Shown one piece after another: positions 12,008 through 20,343 of a stretch of DNA of 64,000 nucleotides (positions are counted from its first letter, which is position 1; each line of letters begins with the position of its first letter). The position numbers and the translations under genes are program-made. The stretch spans positions 6,914,721 through 6,978,720 of the forward strand of contig OY783223.1 of NCBI GenBank assembly GCA_963678705.1, given 5' to 3'. This stretch comes from Panorpa germanica (lineage: Eukaryota; Arthropoda; Insecta; Mecoptera; Panorpidae). The notes under the pieces are model-generated. The model worked only from the letters and a program-made list of their open reading frames with translations, did no database searches and was not told where the DNA came from.

Positions 12008-15000
12008 TTATACCTCCGCCGCTTGCTCTGCGTAGAAAGCAGCTATTCCCGAAAACAGTTTCGTTGATTGTTCAATATAACTAGTTTTTCTCGTAGCGTA
12101 ATAATTTGGGGTTTCAAGAGGCCAACATGTGTTTATTTTATATGCACTTGTATAAGTATTGTCTGGAGGAGTGACACTTTCCATTGGAGAACTTTCAATT
12201 GTCCTTTGCTGGTTCGCGCACAGAGAAGTGTGCGACTTCAACAGCAAGGATAGCGTTATTTCTAACACGGCATACTCTAATTCCAAGACGATGGTGTCAA
12301 TAAGTTGCCCAAAAACATCCGAAAATAGATTTTGGAAGGGATCTTCAACATTTTCCTGGTCATTTTCTATTGGTTTACATTTGTTCAACGCTTTCCAATT
12401 CACAGATTTCTTCTTTCTTTGATAGGCTATTATCAAATTGATCAGTTCGAGGTATAAAGTAAATTTTTCCTCGTCGCCTAATATTGTCCTGGTGTTGGTA
12501 GACCTTATTTTTCGTAATGTTTCATTGAATAACGCTGTAAGAGTAACCCTGAAATGATCTAGCTCTGCGGCTTCATTAGATTCATCCTCAATTTCCGGGT
12601 TATCCTCTTCCGTGTTATCATTGTTAACTGATTCACTCGAGTCCAAAGCATGGATTACCACATCGAACTTTGTCATGATGTTCTTGTAAAAGTCACCCCA
12701 TTTATAGATGTTCCTTTCCAAGAAATCACGCGACAGCAACTTATTGGCGATGATGCTGTCAATGATCTTCTTATATTCATCATCTTTTTTAATAGTGAAT
12801 AACTTATTCTTAGCTAGTGCACTGTGGTGGTCTTCGGTTATCTGTTCTGTCAAACTGTGATCAACAGATAACTCATCAATTAAACTAACATTAGAAACAT
12901 TATGGTGAACAAAATTTGAACTGTAGTTAGTTCCATTAAAAGAATTATCAAAAGGAATGATATTGGTTTGAAAGTCTAATGAAAAGCTCTCTAGACTGGA
13001 TATCATTGGCTTGCAATGCATTTCTTCCAACCCCTCGTTAGGATCGTCAAATAGGGCATTGTCCCGGAAGTTGTGCAGCACTTTACGACTTAACATGAAC
13101 GACATTGGGTTCCTGTAAATGTTATTCTCCGTGTAAACTTCTTTCAGTGGATCGATCACTTTGCTTTTTGTTTTACTCTTATTATTCAGTTGATAAGCGA
13201 TATCAAACTCTTTCATGGGCTGTACAGATTCTAAACCTTTATCTTGCTGCATTTCTTTGCCGATAGCTGGTATACATCTGTCCCGTTTTTCTGCCTTTCC
13301 ATTAGTAGACTTTTTCTTTTCCTTTTTACTGCATGAAATATACAACAGTTTAATTGGGATTTCAGCTTTGGTCAGCAACTCTTGTTCCTGGTCTAACTCA
13401 TCGTTAGGTTTATTTAAGTCCATTTCAGACGAATCTCTAACGGAAGAGAAATTTAATTTTACAGAATCTCCATCATATTTTTGAGACGGTTGTTCCTTAA
13501 TCGAAATTTCAACTTTGGAACATTTTGCTCTTAGTTTTATTTTTTTAGATGATTTGGAATGTGTTTTCTTTTCCTTTGTTGCTCCTCTTAATTCTACGTT
13601 TACCTCTTTCGTTCCGTAAGGTATAGCAATATTTGTCACCATTATTTCTGATCTTATATTGTTATTTGCTTCATTGCTACCAAACAAATTTGAATGAATT
13701 GATACACAGAATAAGCTTCTCTTCTTCTTATCCTTTTCTTTAATAATTTCATCGCTTTGCTTATTTTGTGGAAGAGGCAAATTAAGAGCTCCTTGTTCTT
13801 GAAGTACGTGACACACATTCTCCACATTCTCAGTATCCACAGAAAGAGCCTTGTTCAAGGATTTGCTTTTATTTTCGATGCAAAACTGGGAAGCTGTTAC
13901 AGTGAAGCTTTTTGAATTATCTGGTAATTTTTTCACAAGTGATGGACTTTGTGTAGATATCTGGATGATTTCCGTAGGTTCCAGATCGGGGCAAGCTGTT
14001 TGGCACGGTAAGGGTAAGGGTAAAGGCAAGGTTAAGGAAGGCGTACACGTTGAATTATTTTCTACAACATCTGAATCAACAATATCCGTTTCCGTTGCTT
14101 GCGTAATTGACTTCGTAGAAGGTTTGTTCAGATCTTGTGTATTCGATGGTTCTGACAATGTTCCATCAGTATTCGCTTCGCCGATTACTTCACTCACGTA
14201 CACACTTAGACAAGATGGATTTACATTTCCTTTTGAGTCAAGGCTACTGAAATCTGCAATTTCTGGATGGAACAACACAATTGTAGACACACTTGGTATG
14301 CAATTATGCTTATTTTTTAGATATATGTTACTTTCTGAATTCACCTGAGACTCGACATTAACTTTTACTGACTCATTCATGTACAAAACACCAAGACTAT
14401 TTTCATCCTTTTGAATTTGGTTTGCCTCCAATGTCTTAACATCTTCCTTCTTGTGGAATCCCTTGCTCCTATGACAACTACTAGTTGTTATCGCAGTAGA
14501 AGAACTTTCCTGTTGATTACATTTATTAAAGCCGTCCGAGGACAATCGCACTGAAACAGCGTCCGGAAGTAATTCTTTGTTGTCGAACGTCATGATTGGT
14601 TTAAGTTCTAATTTGATGTCTGTTGATTCACTTTCGAGCGGCGCGAAATTATTTACTTTGCATTGTTTGTGCTCAACAGATTTCAGATCGAAGTTAGTCA
14701 AATCAAAAGTATTTTTCTTTTGCGTGTCCGAGAAGAAGGATAAAATATTTGACCATGTAGGCATAAATCTATTGCTGGAATGTGAATATATCCTTCTGAA
14801 CAGATTGTGTATGGCTAGCATATCTTGCAGAGTAATTGGGGAGGTGGTTTTCTCATCCGAGCCTAAATTTCTGAACAACAGTAGGTCTGTGGTTGTTGCA
14901 GACTTCTTCAAACTGTGAAACCTCCTTTTAGTTTTAGTACTGACTATAGATGATCTTGATTTTGTTTTGTATTTATTTTTATTTTCTTCATTCACTTTAG

Positions 15001-16186
15001 TTTCGCTGGACACTTTTGCGCTACCGTAGTCTTCCGTATTGCTGTGCTTTTTTGGTGTTTCACTTCTTCGTTTGCTAACAATTTTATTTCGATGCTTTAA
15101 TATGGATTTAGTTTTCTCAATCTGTTCTTCTTGTTGCTGTTCGTGCGGTTCATTCTTCGACTTCTCTTTCGTCTTCGCACTGCTGGACATTGCCGTTTCG
15201 TACAACTCCTTCAAGCAGCTTTTCGGCAGGCTAATAGATACGGTTTGACTTTTACTATTCTTGTATCTAAAGCTACTTTTTTGTGAGAGCTGAATAGCAT
15301 GAATTTCTTTATTCAGACACTGGTAAGTATTGTCATTTCCAGTTTTATATTGTGGAAACGCTGCTTGTTTAGCACCGATCAGTAGTTTTTTGTAAAACAT
15401 CATCTCTGTAGCATTACTTTGAATTTTTGTCACATACTTTCCATTTTTTGTTGAGCTTTCATAATTAATACAGACATCCTTGGATTTTCTTAGAAAAGGT
15501 TTCTTCTTACCTTCGATGCTACTGCCGTTGTAATATTTCACTACAGCTGTTGGAAAATGTCGCTCATTCAAGTCTTTGGTGGTCTGCCTAATACTTCTAT
15601 ATAGTATCTGCTTCTGTTTCTTTAGAACTTCATTATATCCTGCGCTACGACCGACTCCTCCTCCTCCTCCTCCCTCCTTCGCCGTTTGACTTCTTTGGTT
15701 GTGTTCGGAATACTTGGATTTTTCACTGTTCTGCAGATATGGCGTCGCTTGAACGCTTTGCTTGTGCTTACAATGTCTACATGTCTCATCACTTTCCGCG
15801 GAGTTCAGTATTTTTCTCTTGGTTTTTTGTTTTCTATTTATGGTATGAAATTTGTTGGTTACTTTATGCCCTTTTACATCCATTTCTCCAAAAAATTGTG
15901 AATAATGTTCCTCATATTGCTGAACAATACTTCCAGTATTAGACTCAGCGAATGCTGTGTTTCTATCTTCCCAAGAACTCAGCTCGCTACATTCCTTTAC
16001 TTTGATTAGTTTGGCTGGTTGCAAGATCTGGTCGACCTTCTTTCTATGCGAGGACTTCTTAATTCTTGGATCGAAGCGTACGCTATGTGGACTGTGACGA
16101 TATGATTGGACTCGTGGAAAGTCAACATAGTCCTTGGAAAGCCTTGTTTTCTTTTCCGATACGTTTGCCTTTATTTCATGAGGCAT
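12008..16186 (-). CDS. Large intronless Lys/Ser/Asn-rich protein, unknown family
   Basis: An uninterrupted 1392-residue frame starts at the ATG complementary to 16184-16186; a GTG just before it is not a likely start. I do not recognise a domain. Visible traits: a basic N-terminal third rich in KK, RS and SS; a six-Gly tract near residue 172 encoded by CTC repeats; several RSxxKK-type basic clusters; a PLPLPLP run near residue 715; an acidic stretch (TEEDNPEIEDESNEA) near residue 1195; and a more hydrophobic, apparently helical C-terminal 250 residues. There is no signal peptide or clear membrane span. It is divergent from the 16.5 kb candidate and convergent with su(s). The length of the frame against the AT-rich background makes it real. 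A nuclear or cytoskeletal role would be guesswork. Confidence 0.8.
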   Translation of the reverse strand: MPHEIKANVSEKKTRLSKDYVDFPRVQSYRHSPHSVRFDPRIKKSSHRKKVDQILQPAKLIKVKECSELSSWEDRNTAFAESNTGSIVQQYEEHYSQFFGEMDVKGHKVTNKFHTINRKQKTKRKILNSAESDETCRHCKHKQSVQATPYLQNSEKSKYSEHNQRSQTAKEGGGGGGVGRSAGYNEVLKKQKQILYRSIRQTTKDLNERHFPTAVVKYYNGSSIEGKKKPFLRKSKDVCINYESSTKNGKYVTKIQSNATEMMFYKKLLIGAKQAAFPQYKTGNDNTYQCLNKEIHAIQLSQKSSFRYKNSKSQTVSISLPKSCLKELYETAMSSSAKTKEKSKNEPHEQQQEEQIEKTKSILKHRNKIVSKRRSETPKKHSNTEDYGSAKVSSETKVNEENKNKYKTKSRSSIVSTKTKRRFHSLKKSATTTDLLLFRNLGSDEKTTSPITLQDMLAIHNLFRRIYSHSSNRFMPTWSNILSFFSDTQKKNTFDLTNFDLKSVEHKQCKVNNFAPLESESTDIKLELKPIMTFDNKELLPDAVSVRLSSDGFNKCNQQESSSTAITTSSCHRSKGFHKKEDVKTLEANQIQKDENSLGVLYMNESVKVNVESQVNSESNIYLKNKHNCIPSVSTIVLFHPEIADFSSLDSKGNVNPSCLSVYVSEVIGEANTDGTLSEPSNTQDLNKPSTKSITQATETDIVDSDVVENNSTCTPSLTLPLPLPLPCQTACPDLEPTEIIQISTQSPSLVKKLPDNSKSFTVTASQFCIENKSKSLNKALSVDTENVENVCHVLQEQGALNLPLPQNKQSDEIIKEKDKKKRSLFCVSIHSNLFGSNEANNNIRSEIMVTNIAIPYGTKEVNVELRGATKEKKTHSKSSKKIKLRAKCSKVEISIKEQPSQKYDGDSVKLNFSSVRDSSEMDLNKPNDELDQEQELLTKAEIPIKLLYISCSKKEKKKSTNGKAEKRDRCIPAIGKEMQQDKGLESVQPMKEFDIAYQLNNKSKTKSKVIDPLKEVYTENNIYRNPMSFMLSRKVLHNFRDNALFDDPNEGLEEMHCKPMISSLESFSLDFQTNIIPFDNSFNGTNYSSNFVHHNVSNVSLIDELSVDHSLTEQITEDHHSALAKNKLFTIKKDDEYKKIIDSIIANKLLSRDFLERNIYKWGDFYKNIMTKFDVVIHALDSSESVNNDNTEEDNPEIEDESNEAAELDHFRVTLTALFNETLRKIRSTNTRTILGDEEKFTLYLELINLIIAYQRKKKSVNWKALNKCKPIENDQENVEDPFQNLFSDVFGQLIDTIVLELEYAVLEITLSLLLKSHTSLCANQQRTIESSPMESVTPPDNTYTSAYKINTCWPLETPNYYATRKTSYIEQSTKLFSGIAAFYAEQAAEV

Positions 16187-16506
16187 CACTGGGCTTATGG
16201 CAAACTAACATTGAATTTATTTCAGTACGATCTCTGCCGTTTTGCCTGAATGCGTTGCAGTCCTTGACTTTGACTTTAACCGACCTTTGCATGCTACGCT
16301 TATTTACTATTTCATTTGGATTTCCGGTTGCGGCAGCAAACGTCTAATGGCTTTGGCCTGCCTGTTACACGGTGTTATATTTTGTGATATTTTTGATGAT
16401 TTTTTGGTAAATTGTTTTAGTAAATTGGGACTTTTAATTTTGGGTCGTTTCTTAATTTCTTACAACATATTTTAGTAGCAGCACATGAGAGCCAACGCTT
16501 GCCCTG
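16187..16506. promoter_or_regulatory. Divergent intergenic region
   Basis: 320 bases separate the minus-strand 1392-residue gene from the plus-strand candidate at 16507. It must hold the promoter of the minus-strand gene. I see no convincing TATA box. Confidence 0.4.
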
Positions 16507-17046
16507 ATGCCAAATTATTTGAATAACTGCATTATAAAAAAAAAGAAAGGAATAATATCTTCCATTATTCACAAGCCACGATGTTTTCAGTTGTACAGAT
16601 GCATAGTCCTTGGTTCAGGTGTAGCGGTAACAGCAGCGGCAGCGGCAGTCGCAACCGCTGACTTTACTGACATATCGAAATATTTTTACTGCACCAAGCC
16701 CATCTACAATGCTGGTCGTGATTCTATCTTTGTTTTTTTACGGGAAGTGGTCTGGTTTGGATTGTGGTGGGGTTTCTCTCTTAATGTTCAGCATTTATGT
16801 CGTGGCCTAATGGTCTGGTTACTAAACCACCCCTATCGTAAGTAATATTATTTTATTAGACCATACTTCCGTAGCTTTACGACAGTGTATTACTGTTTAA
16901 TCATATGTAATTCCTCAAATGTTGTAAAAAATTTTGACGTATGTTTTTGATTCAATTGTTTTTTTAAATATTCTACAGAGATATCCTGTCACATTTCATA
17001 TAAAAGGACATTTCTGATGCCAATATCTAAATATCTTACTAAATAA
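16507..17046 (+). CDS. Doubtful small membrane protein, two exons
   Basis: A frame from ATG 16507 runs to a good donor (CTATC/GTAAGT) at 16837. A strong acceptor (TTCTACAG) puts a second exon at 16979-17046 in phase, giving about 132 residues. Two hydrophobic segments are visible: GSGVAVTAAAAAVATAD and a Trp-rich VVWFGLWWGF...LMVWLL stretch. I do not recognise the family. The Ala run comes from a GCAGCGGCAGCGGCAG triplet repeat. It could instead be the 5' leader of the cysteine-rich gene at 17089, only 43 bases downstream. Splicing to a second acceptor at about 17061 also closes the frame quickly. Confidence 0.3.
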
Positions 17047-17088
17047 TTGTCAATATTTTTAGAACTAAGGCTCTTGACGTTTTTGTAA

Positions 17089-17907
17089 ATGGAGAACGAC
17101 GAATTATGCAACTGCGTTTCTTGTAATGAGAATTGTCAAACACAAAAGGTAAAATGTAGAGGACCCTGCAATCCAATGAGGGAAAGGAATGGCTCAACAA
17201 TGAGTAGCAGCTCTTCTAAATCGGAGGCATCTGTCAGTACGCGTAATAGTTGCGTTTGCGAAGATGATGAAGATACTGATCCAGAAGATTTGATGGATTG
17301 TTACTGCGAACCACCCCCAGAATGTACCCCTTGTGGTAAAAAGGTCAACCAGCAGCCAAAACCATGTAAATGTGTACCACCTAAATGTGTACCGAAATGT
17401 GTACCAAAATGTGTGCCATCTAAATCTGTTCCACCTAAAAGAAGCGTTGTATGTGTTTCTCAGAAAAACAGTCGATCTGCAAAATTTTCCAGTGAACAAG
17501 ACGAAGATGAATACGACAGTGTCGAATGTGCTAACATAATTCCCGATCCATCTGAGATGGAAGGTAGATCTTGCCATTGCGTTAATCCGCAAGCTGAATC
17601 GAACGGAAACAGTATATTGAAAAAAGGGGAAGACTCTATTGGCACCAGTAGCTCAACTAGAGCTAATCCGACATCGGCAGGAAGAGCTTGCTATTGTGGT
17701 GCAAAGAAGGCTACGACGCCATCCAAGAGAACGGTTTGTTGCTCTTCTAAAATTGATAGACCTTCATCCAGACCATGTCCAAATCTTCAACCAAAATCAA
17801 AAGCATGTTGTTGTGGGACATCGTCTTCAAAGCCTGATTCATCGAAGAAAAAAATGCCACCATGCTGTCGTTGTGATGAGAAAAGAGATAAGAAAAGAAA
17901 CCTCTGA
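17089..17907 (+). CDS. Cysteine-rich cluster protein 1 (272 aa)
   Basis: Single exon, ATG 17089. About one residue in eight is Cys, often in CC, CxC and CCC groups (CNCVSCNENC, CYCG, CCCGTSS, CCRCDEK). Residues 95-115 hold a short tandem repeat of KCVP units (four to five copies). Acidic patches (EDDEDTDPEDLMD) alternate with Ser/Lys stretches. There is no signal peptide, no EGF, metallothionein or zinc-finger spacing that I recognise, and no membrane span. It is the first of a same-strand series with similar composition (17.1-34.5 kb). A poly(A) signal is at 17983. By analogy with insect Cys-rich male germline proteins, a disulfide-linked structural role is possible but unproved. Confidence 0.75.
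   Translation: MENDELCNCVSCNENCQTQKVKCRGPCNPMRERNGSTMSSSSSKSEASVSTRNSCVCEDDEDTDPEDLMDCYCEPPPECTPCGKKVNQQPKPCKCVPPKCVPKCVPKCVPSKSVPPKRSVVCVSQKNSRSAKFSSEQDEDEYDSVECANIIPDPSEMEGRSCHCVNPQAESNGNSILKKGEDSIGTSSSTRANPTSAGRACYCGAKKATTPSKRTVCCSSKIDRPSSRPCPNLQPKSKACCCGTSSSKPDSSKKKMPPCCRCDEKRDKKRNL
17371..17442 (+). repeat. KCVP-coding tandem repeat
   Basis: Units of about 12 bases, AAATGTGTACC(A/G) with variants, are repeated about five times inside the first cysteine-rich gene and encode K-C-V-P. The frame is preserved, so variation in copy number would change protein length only. Confidence 0.8.
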
Positions 17908-17982
17908 TGGATGGGTAACATATGATTCTCAGCCAACCAAACAATATCATGACCATTACCGTATATATATATATTTTATAAC

Positions 17983-17988
17983 AATAAA
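17983..17988 (+). promoter_or_regulatory. Poly(A) signal
   Basis: AATAAA 75 bases after the stop of the 17089 gene, in a locally AT-rich stretch. Confidence 0.55.
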
Positions 17989-18573
17989 AACTTTTTACTT
18001 TATTACTGTGTATAGTGTTTTAAATGACGATTTGCACGAGCAGTTTTACACGCCGTGTAATCGACACCGTTCGTGTTATTTTTGGCGCCAAGTTTTCAAA
18101 GAGACACAAAGTCAAATGATTCCGGCATGAAAAATAGTTCATGTAAGTCCAGTATAAAGCCTTTGATAATCGATAGTTTCCTGTAAATGATTGTATCAAG
18201 TTAAAAATAGTAATAAAGTATTGGAGTCGCACAAGTATTCATATTAGTGCAAGAATATGGAAAGTTTTGGACTATCTGAACATGTGTAATAGGGGATATC
18301 TAAATGGTTTGACGTTATTTCCATATATGTGCTATCACAAAAATTCGGCAAAGCCTCACAATGCCGTCCGTAGAACAACTTATATCTAAATATATGTATT
18401 AATTCGGAGGAAACTAAGTCTAACTACAGAAATTTATAATGTCTGTAATCCAGTTGGCGATAATCGTCCAAATGTCAATCGACGTACAAAATGTCAGCGG
18501 CGATGATTACTTTTAAAAAATAAATATTTATATTAAATAAGAAAAAAAAATAATAAAGTTTAACAAAATTTAC
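17989..18573 (+). promoter_or_regulatory. Intergenic and promoter region of cysteine-rich gene 2
   Basis: No coding exon was seen. The last 110 bases (18460-18573) resemble the leader of the gene at 20344. Shared blocks, in order: AGTTGGCGAT, AAATGTCA, TACAAAATGT, TTTATATTAAA, an A-rich tract, and ACAAAATTTAC. TTTATATTAAATA near 18527 could act as a TATA element. Confidence 0.5.
18563..18571 (+). promoter_or_regulatory. ACAAAATTT leader motif
   Basis: ACAAAATTT ends three bases before ATG 18574. It resembles the second part of the fly male-germline translational control element ACATCAAAATTT (established for the Mst CGP genes). The same nine bases occur in the leaders of the 20344 and 24979 genes. 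In AT-rich DNA a chance match is possible. Confidence 0.35.
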
Positions 18574-19425
18574 ATGAGTTCACCGGAAAACAAAAAAAAA
18601 TTGCCAAAAGGAAGGCCCTGCTATTGTGAACCGCCAAAGCCACCAAGACAGCCTAACATTTCCACAAAAACTTCACGAAATCCTTGCACTTCACCAAGCT
18701 CATATTCTCCAAGCTCTGCTCCGAGACCTTCCAAATCCCCAAAACCACGCACTCAGCCAGAGCCATGTTATGTACCTCAACCTTCCATCGTATCGAAACA
18801 GGTTTCCTGTGATACTTTAGAAACTCATAAACCGTTGAGAGAATGTAATTGTCCAACAAACGACAGTAAGCCATCAACCGACACCAACAGCTGCTTCTGC
18901 CAAACGCCAACGCAAACTTTTGCGACGGAACAGTCTCAAACGCAATGTCCGGCGCAGGAGGCGCAAACGGATATTTGCTGTGGTTCAAAGAAAGAGTTTC
19001 CTTCTCAACGATGCATTGCTTTGATGGAGAAGAAGGCAAGTCATACACGGAAAGATAATTGTCCTTCAGAAGCTATGGGTAAAAAAGAAAGTAAACGGAG
19101 ATGTTGTTCTCCAAAGAAACCACGGGAAAAACCAAATAGTAAAAAGAATGACAAGAGATCATGCCACTGCGCACCTGCAAAAGAAAATAATCGGGGAAAT
19201 TGTTGCTCTTCTAGAGAGCAAGAGGAGGAGCCACCTACGTGCTGCTCAGAAAGGGAGATAAACGAAGTACGAGGATGCCAATGCAAAAAGCCATCAGACT
19301 TGAACTCTAGCCCACCTCCTGAAAACACTAGACCTAGTCCAATGGAAAACGAACAATCGTGCCAAAAAACAACCATAATATGTCCAAAGATGAACAACAA
19401 TTGTCCCGGATCCTCCCGTCCATAA
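18574..19425 (+). CDS. Cysteine-rich cluster protein 2 (283 aa)
   Basis: Single exon, ATG 18574 directly after an A-rich leader. The protein opens with a basic MSSPENKKKLPKGRPCYCEPP and continues with a Pro/Ser-rich segment (residues 20-70). It then has repeated Cys groups: CNCP, CFCQT, CCGS, CCSP, CHCAP, CCSS, CCSE, CQCKKP. It contains SQTQCPAQEAQTDICC, a QTD-type motif repeated in other members. There is no signal peptide or membrane span. Composition and the CYCxPP motif match its upstream neighbour, and the upstream leader matches its downstream neighbour, so a tandem-duplication origin is likely. The function is unknown. Confidence 0.75.
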   Translation: MSSPENKKKLPKGRPCYCEPPKPPRQPNISTKTSRNPCTSPSSYSPSSAPRPSKSPKPRTQPEPCYVPQPSIVSKQVSCDTLETHKPLRECNCPTNDSKPSTDTNSCFCQTPTQTFATEQSQTQCPAQEAQTDICCGSKKEFPSQRCIALMEKKASHTRKDNCPSEAMGKKESKRRCCSPKKPREKPNSKKNDKRSCHCAPAKENNRGNCCSSREQEEEPPTCCSEREINEVRGCQCKKPSDLNSSPPPENTRPSPMENEQSCQKTTIICPKMNNNCPGSSRP

Positions 19426-19566
19426 CATTGTTGTCAAGCAAGTGTTAAGAATGCTCGGTTATAAGGTTCCGCCAAATAAAGGCCTTGCTAGTTTTCGACG
19501 TAACATATTTTAAGAGATAAAATTGACATTATAATTTTGTGGTTTCTGATGCAAGCTTATTACAAT

Positions 19567-19572
19567 AATAAA
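19567..19572 (+). promoter_or_regulatory. Poly(A) signal
   Basis: AATAAA about 140 bases after the stop of the 18574 gene. Confidence 0.5.
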
Positions 19573-20343
19573 TATTATATAATTTGTTATTTTAGTTAAA
19601 CTTTTGCCTTGAACACTTTTATTTGTAACATCTTCATGTTGATACAATTATCATAGCATGACATCACAGTATCTGCGACTATGATCTGTGTGCAATTTGG
19701 GCAGGAATATTAGTTGCAATAGCTGTTATGCGACTTAAAAAAATCCTTATCATCCCACTATGTTGTTGGCATTGAGCACGATGCTTAATAATTCAGCGAT
19801 AGGTACTTCTACATGATTATGTTAAAAGTTACTCGGTCTCACTTCAAGTTCGAAACCGCTTTATTTCCATTCCTAAACTCATAAAAACTGACGTGATTTG
19901 GAATTTATCTGTCTTCATGACTTGATTGATGCTTCTTTGACAATGCCAAGACAAGTTGACTTATCAATGTGGTTTTTACCAATTTTAATGGTAAATCCAT
20001 TAATGTAACAGGTTACTTATATGTGTAGCAGGTGAGGCTGACTGATCCATTTAATATTTCTAAGAAACACCGCAATGTAGACAGCAGCGCAGACTTTGCA
20101 GCGCAGTATGATACGGCACTTAGTATTGTTCTAATTATTTATTATGAAACTGGTGGATGCTTTCTCAATGCACATGAAGGATACCATGCCGTTATCAAGT
20201 TGGCGATTTGAAATGTCAGTTGCAGTAGAACATACAAAATGTTGGCGAGATGACTGTTTATTAGAGATAATTATTTTTATATTAAAAAAAAAAGAAAAAA
20301 AACAAAAAAAAAAACAAAATTTACGAAACGAAAGAAAATTTTT
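19573..20343 (+). promoter_or_regulatory. Intergenic and promoter region of cysteine-rich gene 3
   Basis: No exon was seen. 20198-20330 is similar to the leader of the preceding gene (AGTTGGCGAT, AAATGTCAG, TACAAAATGTTGGCGAGATGA, TTTTTATATTAAAA, a long A-rich tract, ACAAAATTTACG). ACAAAATTT is at 20314-20322. Confidence 0.5.
20314..20322 (+). promoter_or_regulatory. ACAAAATTT leader motif
   Basis: The second copy of the nine-base motif, 22 bases before ATG 20344, following an almost pure poly-A stretch. Confidence 0.35.

Noticed and set aside
12068..16475. Many plus-strand frames of 60-165 residues opposite the 1392-residue gene
   Set aside because: They are antisense shadows of one long minus-strand frame and have no domains or splice support.
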